Assembly (NCBI GenBank): GCA_035610365.1
Contig: CM069432.1
Location: 229,298,532 to 229,362,531 of the forward strand
Direction of reading: 5' to 3'
DNA from: Aquatica leii
Lineage: Eukaryota; Arthropoda; Insecta; Coleoptera; Lampyridae
Length of the DNA stretch: 64,000 bases
In this document: one piece after another, positions 57,417 through 64,000 of the stretch
Numbering within the stretch: the stretch's first letter is position 1
Layout: every line of letters starts with the position of its first letter
Notes under the pieces: generated by a model
The model's database searches: none
Seen by the model: the letters and a program-made list of their open reading frames with translations, nothing else
What the model was told of the DNA's origin: nothing
Made by a program: the position numbers and the translations under genes

Positions 57417-58470
57417 AATTGTTGCAATTCGTTCGATGATACCCAAGAATTAAATTTGTCGCTATATCCTTGCCACTTTACAAAATACTGTTTATTTATT
57501 CCGCGACCTTTTTCTTTCAACACTTTATCAATTTTATATCTTGTGTCACTATTAACTGTAATAATTTGTAATTCTTCTTCATAAAACGTTCCTTCAATTG
57601 GCTCGCGATTTAAATCAACAACTCGGTAAACAGGAGGTTTGCGATTAATAACTTCACTTATTTTAAACACTTCTTCGCTCCAATTTGTTGTATAACCCTT
57701 CTCAAAGATCTGTTTAGTTCTACTAATCCTTACATGTTGACCGACTTTATATTTGGGTATTCGTTCTAGTCCAACTCCACTGCTATACAGATTTTGCCAA
57801 ACTTGTAAAATATTTGAATCATTTACATCATTAGGTGCCATTTTAATGCTCCGATGATATCTATTATTATAAGACAATAATAAATTTTGTAACACATCAA
57901 TGTACCGATATGAATTGGAATATGTAAAGTAGCGCCACATTCTTGTTTTAAGAGTTCTATTAAATCGCTCAACTACAGCGGCTTTAACATCCGGATTATT
58001 CGTAACGTAAAAATGAGTGTTGTGTTCTTTAAAAAAACTTTGTACAGTTTGTGCAACAAATTCTTTCCCTTTATCCGTTTGAATGCTTAGAGGTTTATTT
58101 TGACATTCTTTAAAAATATCTGCAAACGCATCAATAACGTTTTTAGCTGTTTTAGTTTTTAGCGGTTTAGCCCAAGCCTTTTTACTAAATACGTCAATTA
58201 CAGTCAAAATGTAATTATAGTTATCGTTATATTTTTCAAACTTCGCATATCACACAAATCAGCCTGCCATAATTCAAACTCATTGTTTACGATGTATTTG
58301 TTTCTTGGAAAACGTTTTTTATTAGGTTTATGTATAGTATACGATTCTTGTTGTTGTAACCATTTTTCAACACTGGGGCGATTATGTTTATACTTTACTG
58401 ATTGAAATAAGTCATTTGCACCCGCAAAGCCGCTAACGTGACCTGGGTCGTAATATACGGTGTCCATCAT
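57413..58470 (-). pseudogene. Retroviral-type integrase with C-terminal chromodomain (one frameshift)
   Basis: It starts at ATG 58470 or 58467 (MMDTVYYDPGHVSGFAGAND). The N-terminal part reaches WQADLCDM with the first catalytic Asp, then runs out of frame in an A-rich stretch near 58225. The remainder continues in another frame with TVIDVFSKKAWAKPLK, IQTDKGKEFV (second Asp) and VVERFNRTLKTRMW (Glu), the DD(35)E core. It ends in a chromodomain (RYKIDKVLKEKGRG, then FVKWQGYSDKFNSWV). Polinton integrases join the element to 6-bp-staggered host targets, matching the AAAATC duplication here. The chromodomain may steer insertion to methylated histone H3. The stop TGA overlaps the penton ATG. Confidence 0.93.
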
Positions 58471-58922
58471 CAAAGTTTGAAAGATTCCCAGTTTAAAACT
58501 CTTGACCTGCGGTTTGATCTTCTCGGGGTTTGAGCTACTAACTGCCTCAACTCGTCATCACCATCATAGTTTGGCGCAAAACTTTGATCACTTCTAAGTG
58601 GCGAAGTTACCGCTAGTTGCTCATTTCTAGTTTGTGAAACACCTCGACGTTTTAAATTTCCAATAAGTTCTTGCGGAAAATTAATTTCTTTCATATAAGA
58701 TGCAAGCTGTTGCCAGCCTTTAGGACTGCTAGTTTTTCTCGGTCTTATAGCGTCATGCACCAAATCAATAATATTTGAAGATGGTATATTTTCTCCTTTT
58801 ATTGTTACAACTCCATTCTTATCCCACAGTATGTTTCCTGAAGTGTTCAAAATCCGCAAAAAGTTTTCCGCTTTTTTCTTGTATGTAGGAGGTAACGTGT
58901 TTATTATATCAGAATCCGTCAT
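58470..58922 (-). CDS. Conserved small Polinton protein (150 aa), function unknown
   Basis: It starts at ATG 58922, overlapping the previous stop as ATGA. It reads LPPTYKKKAENFLRILNTSG, ILWDKNGVVTIKGENIPSSN, IIDLVHDAIRPRK, PKGWQQLASYMKEINFPQEL and IGNLKRRG, then a basic, Ser/Arg-rich C-terminus (TPRRSNRRSRVLNW). The pattern WxxxGxxxxxGxxIPxSNIxDLV is familiar from arthropod Polintons, where the protein has no assigned role. The helical first half and basic tail would suit a nucleic-acid or core-binding protein. That is inference. The stop overlaps the integrase start as TGATG. No break is seen. Confidence 0.75.
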   Translation of the reverse strand: MTDSDIINTLPPTYKKKAENFLRILNTSGNILWDKNGVVTIKGENIPSSNIIDLVHDAIRPRKTSSPKGWQQLASYMKEINFPQELIGNLKRRGVSQTRNEQLAVTSPLRSDQSFAPNYDGDDELRQLVAQTPRRSNRRSRVLNWESFKL

Positions 58923-59152
58923 TTTGTGATCTTTTCTCCTTCAACTGAAATGTTAACAGGCTGTCGGATTTCACCGACAAAATGTAAATACCTTTGAAGA
59001 ATCTGATTATACATATTCCATTTATCGTGATCTGATAGTTTTGAATTTAAAATTTTGTTCATTTCGATGTCCAACTCTGACAACACATTGTTTTGCGTAG
59101 GTTCGGGATTAGTTTTTAACCGCTGTATTAATTCCGGGGGAACAATGATCAT
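58919..59152 (-). CDS. Conserved small Polinton protein (77 aa), function unknown
   Basis: It starts at ATG 59152 (MIIVPPELIQRLK). It continues LSELDIEMNKILNSKLSD and HDKWNMYNQILQRYLHFV, predicted to be largely alpha-helical. A short protein with this MIxVPxEx...LDxEMxxILxxxxLxDxxKWxxYxQxLQRYLHF pattern sits at the same place in other arthropod Polintons. In some it may be continuous with the 150-aa protein that follows. Here the two overlap by 4 nt (ATGA) in different frames. They may thus be separate proteins from one mRNA or an originally fused protein split by an indel. Confidence 0.7.
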   Translation of the reverse strand: MIIVPPELIQRLKTNPEPTQNNVLSELDIEMNKILNSKLSDHDKWNMYNQILQRYLHFVGEIRQPVNISVEGEKITK

Positions 59153-59170
59153 CTTTTGGCGTGTTCCATA

Positions 59171-59498
59171 TTAGTTAAAAAGACTTCCTAACACACCGCT
59201 AATTAAGGGTGCTAAGAGAAACGGTAGAAATGCGCCTCCTTGTTGTAATAAAATCTGTTTTTTTTTTAATGGATTCTCCCTGTTTTACTATTCGTCTCAA
59301 CGTGTTTTTATGACGAGAGAGCCGTCTCTTCTGCGTTCCTGACAATGGAACTTTTCCTTTTAAAGTATTGTAAATGCATTCACAGATACAATGTATTTGC
59401 TTATCGCTGGCACACTTTAGCAAAGCTTGTCGCTCATTAGGTCCTAATTTCGTCAAAGCCCGTAGAAGTTCAGCATGCTTAGTGAGTACGTTAGTCAT
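59171..59498 (-). pseudogene. Conserved small basic Polinton protein, C-terminus frameshifted
   Basis: The ATG at 59498 overlaps the ATPase stop as TAATG. It reads HAELLRALTKLGPNERQALL, KCASDKQIHCICECIYNTLK and GKVPLSGTQKRRLSRHKNTL. After KQGESIKKK the frame crosses a run of ten T bases (A on the coding strand, about 59256-59265) and the open frame ends at 59199 with an unrelated tail. The adjacent frame stays open to a TAA at 59171 and encodes a Gly/Leu-rich hydrophobic end, as in relatives, suggesting a C-terminal membrane segment. The lysine-run shift could be a real mutation, a programmed slip or a sequencing error. Function unknown. Confidence 0.7.
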
Positions 59499-60156
59499 TA
59501 TGATTGAATGATGTCAAATTTATCTGAACTTGTGTATTTAAACCCTTTTTTAGGAATGTAAATGTAGCATGCGCCGTCTTCGTTAAAAATTGATGTTCTA
59601 AAACGTACAATGTCAGGCGTACCCTGTTTTAAATCAAAAAGTAAATATCCATGTGGATTCGATGTTGCATCGTTATAAGCTTCTTCTAAAAACTTGGGGT
59701 TTTCCGGGTATACTTGCCTCGTTAAATGTTTTATTTGGGCTTTACCTCGTGGATTTTTAAATAGAATTATGTAATGAGCATTTAATGATATGTCGCGTTG
59801 TCCTTTACCTTGGTGAAAGACATTTTGAGTTAGGAAAAATACGCTGAGATTTCTATGATGACAACCTTTAGTAAATATATCCACAACAGAGCTGTTCGCT
59901 TCGCGCATTAAATCGTCAATGATTATTAAGTTAGGTTCTCTTCCATCAAACGCATCCATAGACGGTAATCCTTCTTGAAATTTTATATTTGGCAAATCTT
60001 TGTACAACGGCTGCCACTCATCGTAAAACCATATGACGTTTTTAAATGTAGTCTCACAAACATTCATATTTTTATAAAGTTTACAATAAAGTAAGATTTA
60101 CCACAACCAGAGGGCCCTGCAACAATTGCTGAAAAAGGATGTTGAAATTGATACAT
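59498..60156 (-). pseudogene. FtsK/HerA-type DNA-packaging ATPase (frameshift after Walker A)
   Basis: The ATG at 60156 (MYQFQHPFSAIVAGPSGCGK) gives a complete Walker A (GPSGCGKS). This frame hits a TGA after about 31 codons, near 60064. The rest is open from about 60067 in another frame, with VIWFYDEWQPLYKDLPNIKF, Walker B NLIIIDDLMRE, SVFFLTQNVFHQGKGQRDIS and LFKNPRGKAQIKHLTRQVYP. This matches the A32/FtsK-HerA ATPases that pump DNA into the capsids of Polintons and related viruses. A single-base indel in an A-rich stretch explains the break. A TATATAAAAG box lies about 51 bp upstream (60216-60207). Confidence 0.93.
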
Positions 60157-60206
60157 GTTAATGGTCGTTATCTTAACGAAGACTAACTGCGTTCAAAATA
60201 AAACAA

Positions 60207-60216
60207 CTTTTATATA
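60207..60216 (-). promoter_or_regulatory. TATA box upstream of the ATPase gene
   Basis: TATATAAAAG on the minus strand, about 51 bp before the ATPase ATG. It marks the probable start of the transcript that covers ATPase through major capsid. Confidence 0.55.
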
Positions 60217-60289
60217 CGAGAAAAAATCTTTATTTTTTATTAGTTATATTTATTGTATTACCTACATGTTATTATAGTTAAATACTAAA

Positions 60290-61090
60290 TTATTTGTACA
60301 GAAAACGGTCGTCATATGTTTCCATATAATCCTTTACCGTAATGTTCATAAAATTTGGAAATTTGTGAACTAATTCGTATAACATAAAATTTTTGTTATA
60401 CTTTTCTTCGAGAACTTCTACGAAATCTTCATAACAGGCTTGTGGGATTTTCTTTACGTCTACCAAATTCACCACATTGTGTATAAATTCTTGAAAAGGA
60501 CAGTCACAGTTTTCTTTGTCGCTCAGTAGTGAGGTAAAATAAGAGTTCATTTTTCTAATTGTTTGTAATGAACTAAGGCCTACATACAATTGAAATTTTT
60601 CTTCCACATTTTTAGGCACAAATCGAACAGCGTTCACATCAGTTGTGTGCACTATATAATTTTCAAGATGATATTTACCCACATCTTTGTGACTGAGGTC
60701 TTCTATCATGTTGCCCAATACACTTAGAAACTCGGTAAATTGTTGTAACGTGAAGTAAACACCCGAATTAAAACCGGACTTTATTATTTTCAGGCAAGGT
60801 CTGAAGCCATTATAAACATCTATTCCTAGACGCGCAATTTTTGAGTAACTGTGATTTAATGGAATAGATACCTCGTTAAATAACTCGTGTTTTTCGCGTA
60901 CTTCTAATTTTGATTTATCTTCTGAGCTCTTGATACCGTATGATTGTTTGGCTTCTTCAAACAGGGTGTAATCTTTAGCGGTAGGAATGTACACTGGCGA
61001 TGCTGGTGATCTATAATTTTTCTTCCAATCTTCCCTTTTAGAATAAGGTGAAAACTTTTTTACATCACGTTGTGGTGTTTTAGCTGCCAT
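60290..61090 (-). CDS. Unknown Polinton protein, 266 aa
   Basis: It starts at ATG 61090 (MAAKTPQRDVKKFSPYSK). Further along are SPVYIPTAKDYTLFEEAKQS, a SIPLNHSYSKIARLGIDVYN segment, RPCLKIIKSGFNSGVYFTLQ and a C-terminal DYMETYDDRFLYK. It is hydrophilic, rich in Lys, Tyr and Phe, with no membrane segment and no motif I can assign. It is the first minus-strand gene from the right TIR, has its own TATA box and an unbroken frame. A gene of this size at this position exists in other insect Polintons, but I know of no function. A 133-bp gap separates it from the ATPase gene. Confidence 0.7.
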   Translation of the reverse strand: MAAKTPQRDVKKFSPYSKREDWKKNYRSPASPVYIPTAKDYTLFEEAKQSYGIKSSEDKSKLEVREKHELFNEVSIPLNHSYSKIARLGIDVYNGFRPCLKIIKSGFNSGVYFTLQQFTEFLSVLGNMIEDLSHKDVGKYHLENYIVHTTDVNAVRFVPKNVEEKFQLYVGLSSLQTIRKMNSYFTSLLSDKENCDCPFQEFIHNVVNLVDVKKIPQACYEDFVEVLEEKYNKNFMLYELVHKFPNFMNITVKDYMETYDDRFLYK

Positions 61091-61161
61091 CACAAGAAGT
61101 TTTATAATGAAGTATTGATTCGAATTGTGAACAAGAACTAAATAAGATTTAGTAAAGACGT

Positions 61162-61171
61162 GCTTTTATAT
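61162..61171 (-). promoter_or_regulatory. TATA box of the rightmost gene
   Basis: TATAAAAGCA on the minus strand, about 72 bp before ATG 61090. It shares the ten-base word with the PolB promoter (48911-48920). Confidence 0.6.
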
Positions 61172-61404
61172 CTTTATAGAGAAAGAATGTTTGTACAAAA
61201 GTATTTCTTGTAAAATGTTTGACACGTGACACATTACAAAAACAGGTTAATGATTCACCAATTTTGCCTTTCGCGTAAATATACAAGCAATGTAGTAGTT
61301 TCACATTTATTTAAAAATTAACTCGCCATTTTAGTACTAATCTTTCATAAGAAATTTTTAATTTGCAATTTTTGTATACAATATTAAATTGACTGTTTTA
61401 AATC

Positions 61405-61478
61405 CAATACCCTCGTGGAGCATTAGCCAAAGTCGTTGGTTTGTAATCGAGAAACCCGGGTTCAAATCCAGGTACAGC
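61405..61478 (+). other. tRNA-like sequence at the inner edge of the right TIR
   Basis: The plus strand has GTTTGTAATCGA (anticodon-loop-like, UGU) and GGTTCAAATCC, a consensus B-box. The anticodon stem can form about four pairs, better than in the left copy. The D-arm half (GTGGAGCATTAGCC) is unlike the left copy, so only the 3' half belongs to the TIR. Confidence 0.55.
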
Positions 61479-61803
61479 TAAGCTTTTTTTAAATAAAAAT
61501 ATTTTCTTTCTCGCTCGAATCATGAGACTTTATGACGCATAAAAAATTACCAGTTACGCGATGACGCACGACGCAATCAAAATTACCAATTATGCGATGA
61601 TGTAACAATGTAAGAGAGAGAAAAAATGTGTGAGAGAGAAAAAAATGTGTGAGAGAGAAAAAAATGTGTGAGAGAGAAAAAAATTTCACTGTGAGAGAGA
61701 GAGAGAAAAAAACTTTCCCAAAAATACAGTCACCCACGTTTCTTCCGAGGTCACAGTAATTAAATTTCATGCCCTGAGGGTTTGGTGTCCGCCCCTTTCT
61801 ACT
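61441..61803 (-). repeat. Polinton right terminal inverted repeat
   Basis: About 363 bp, the reverse complement of 46389-46731. It contains one more ~18-bp TGTGTGAGAGAGAAAAAA unit than the left end. The outermost ~100 bp are identical to the left end. Confidence 0.95.
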
Positions 61804-61809
61804 AAAATC

Positions 61810-64000
61810 TTTAAATTCTGAAGAGCCACAAAGTTTTTGGCATTCAAATAATTTGATATTTGAACTGAATGTTTTTGTTACAAACTGAAGTTAGAAGTTT
61901 TATTTGCGATGCTTACCAATGGTATTTTTAAGAATTCTTTTTTGATAGTTAAATCAGCAGAAACAAAACGTATCAGTTTAATAACTATAAAATGTTTTTC
62001 ATGTCGGTTCGCTCACAAAAACCAGAGAAACTGTAAGCTACACCAAGATTGTACTTCTGATGGTATTTAGTTAGAAGAAGTGAATGTTATTTAGTTAGAA
62101 GAAGTAATTTAAATCAGAAGAAATTACCATTGCTTAATTGTCCGTCGGTTTTACAGTGTAAAGATTAAGGAAAACATTATTTAAATATTTAAAGAATAGT
62201 TTAGTAAATTATCAGCACTATTTTGATTGAAAATTTAGTATTGCATACATATACTAAACATTAAACAAATAAATACATTAATTTTCTATTAACAATTTAA
62301 ACAAAGTAGTAGAATTTTTTTAAGTTACATTTTCTCTGAATTCAACGTTTCGTTGCAATCAGCGTCAAATTTGATTTTCTGTGCAGGTTTGCTGTTTTTC
62401 TTTGAATTTTGAAATCAATTAATTAACCTGGCTTAAGATTAAATTCAAAATATTATAAATTGTAATTAATTAATTAAATATTTGCGTAAATATGATTTTT
62501 TGAAAATACAACATTAGAGTAAAGCATTACAAAACGATTAATAAACAAGAAACAATTTTTAAGTTTTTCTTAAGCTTGTACCCAAATCAATTTGAAGAAA
62601 AGGGTTTTGAAGTCTTGCGGCTGCCTAGCAAAACAGAAAACATTGATAAAAGTGGATTTCAGTTATCCAATATGAAGAAAATTTTAAAAAAGATAAAGAT
62701 CTAAAGCTTTGCTAGTGCCAAAGTAAAAAAAAACAAAACAACACTTTTTTGATCCACAAAAAATTCCATTTTTTGTTTAGGCAAAAACCTCGTCAAGTTT
62801 TGATAATCTTATTGCAGTTATCTTAAAATTTTAAATAATTGAACCATTAAAAAATTATTTAAATGCAGCTTGTCAGTACTAGATCTCATCCTCATCGCAA
62901 GATCAGTAGAACACAATTGGTAGAATATTTTTTTTTATTTGAGACGTGATATACTTTCTTATTCTGATTATACTTGATTATGTTTACTATTACCACAATA
63001 TAATTTCAAATTTGAGTTGCTGTGTAACTACATTGTACTAATTTACGAGAGTAAACTATATTTAAAAATATTTTTTGAGACCTGACAAAAAACAGTAAAA
63101 ACTCAAAACAAAATCAGCTAACAATATGAACGACTTTTGCGTTATCTACAAAGGTTACTAGTACAATAACGAATTTGCTATATTATATGTACTATATGTT
63201 TCCTCAATTTTCCAAACTAAAAAGTTGGTAACAATGCAACAATTTTTTTTATTACAGTTTTTTTTGTTTTTTCTTCTTTTGCTTTCTATATTTTTAATTT
63301 TTAATCTAATTAATTTATTTGCAAGTTACTTCTAGTGATAACAAACAAAAAACAATATGGCGATACATTACAATCATTTATAGTCAAAAAGTCTAAATCA
63401 ACATACGTTCTAAACAAAATCGATAACTAATTATTATTTATTTATTAATTAAAATATTTAAAATTTTATTTAACAAATAATGAAAACATTTATGAGTTAT
63501 CTGCGTTGTATAGTCAGTTGAGAAAATATTGCAATGGTAATAAATGCATCTACGGAAATATATACATAGTTTTTCATAGATTTGGAAACTATAATTAACA
63601 ATCGTGGGAAGCTTTATTACATACTAAATTTATCATGTGGTATCAACAAAGTGGAGCACCAACACAATAATGTCTATATGCAAAAATTTGTGTAATTTAC
63701 GTTTTATGTAAATATAAATAAACTAAATAAAACTAAAACATACGTGGTAAACTAACTACAGTAAATTACAATACTACAAATCTCATGGTTTAAACTTGTT
63801 AGAAATTAGACATGTACAGTCCTCTTTCAATTTAAGTTTTGCAATATAGTCTTAAGACGTTTTTTTTCTGTACAGTTTCTAGTCACACAGTAGTACTTTT
63901 GCCATAAGTTTAGATTTCAAGCAATAACACTCCTAATTCTTTTTTTAATAATTATATGTTCTAATAGCATTAACGACAATTTGTTACATTACTTGTGTAC
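61810..64000. other. AT-rich non-coding DNA
   Basis: No gene is supported. A direct repeat of GTTATTTAGTTAGAAGAAGT lies at about 62088-62107, overlapping an earlier TTTAGTTAGAAGAAGTGAAT at 62066. A short stretch at 62570-62680 reads YPNQFEEKGFEVLRLPSKTE in one frame. It is isolated and unidentified. Confidence 0.4.

Larger units (their letters stand above)
46383..61809. mobile_element. Polinton/Maverick (adintovirus-like) element, full length, inactivated
   Basis: The body is 46389-61803 (15,415 bp), flanked by the 6-bp target duplication AAAATC (46383-46388 and 61804-61809). Both ends begin AGTAGAAAGGGGCGGACACC in the outward-to-inward direction. The gene set is a protein-primed PolB, retroviral-type integrase, adenain-like protease, FtsK/HerA-type ATPase, double-jelly-roll major capsid and single-jelly-roll minor capsid, which defines Polintons and links them to adintoviruses. 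PolB runs on the plus strand from the left and everything else runs on the minus strand from the right, so the two blocks converge near 53.3-53.8 kb. A 2-kb gene-poor left arm precedes PolB. At least six genes carry breaks, so the copy cannot move or make virions by itself. Confidence 0.97.

Noticed and set aside
61489..61770. 93-codon frame of repeated Phe-Phe-Ser-Leu
   Set aside because: It is the CT/GA minisatellite of the right TIR read as protein.

Overview
The window is AT-rich eukaryotic DNA, most likely from an insect (a beetle would fit; no species call is possible). It is dominated by decayed transposable elements. Two small conserved exons of a host homeobox gene of the Vsx/Chx10 type lie on the minus strand (10945-11068 and 11232-11313). 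Much of the surrounding DNA may therefore be large introns or flanks of a developmental regulator, loaded with repeats. No other host gene was recognised.

Layout. 1-10.9 kb: AT-rich DNA with a fold-back element (2.1-2.55 kb), pieces of dispersed repeats, and a PIF/Harbinger remnant (7.98-10.02 kb) bounded by DIRECT repeats. 10.9-11.3 kb: the Vsx-like exons. 13.1-17.6 kb: a Penelope-like retroelement remnant (minus), a Tc1/mariner-superfamily element with long inverted ends, a 180-bp tandem duplication, and a second Penelope fragment (plus). 22.4-26.2 kb: a MITE-like unit followed by an APE-type LINE (RTE/CFDP2-like). 29.7-32.3 kb: dispersed repeats and a pogo/Tigger-like remnant. 36.7-38.4 kb: a clean non-autonomous hAT-like element with an 8-bp target duplication. 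38.7-39.4 kb: a second LINE fragment. 40.5 kb: a fold-back MITE. 42.1-43.9 kb: a spliced hAT-type transposase pseudogene. 44.1-46.3 kb: a second Tc1/mariner-like element with long inverted ends. 46.4-61.8 kb: a full-length Polinton/Maverick. The rest is AT-rich DNA without recognisable genes.

The Polinton (46389-61803, 15.4 kb) is the main object. It has about 350-bp terminal inverted repeats and an intact 6-bp target-site duplication (AAAATC). It carries the complete adintovirus-like gene set: a protein-primed family-B DNA polymerase (plus strand, four short 5' introns) facing a minus-strand block. In transcription order that block is an unknown 267-aa protein, FtsK/HerA-type packaging ATPase, three small conserved proteins, chromodomain integrase, minor capsid (penton), a small basic virion-type protein, major capsid, an unknown FVDLQGF-type protein and adenain-like protease. 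From the ATPase to the major capsid gene the reading frames abut or overlap by 1-4 nt, which looks like a polycistronic layout. Polymerase, ATPase, integrase, major capsid, the small basic protein and one small protein all carry frameshifts or stops, so this copy is dead as written. The two TIRs are nonetheless almost identical.

Unexpected details of this element: tRNA-like sequences with a perfect B-box at the inner edge of both TIRs, a repeated 36-nt tRNA-half, matching TATAAAAGCA promoter-like motifs behind the first gene at each end, and an isolated exon-like open segment in the otherwise empty left arm.
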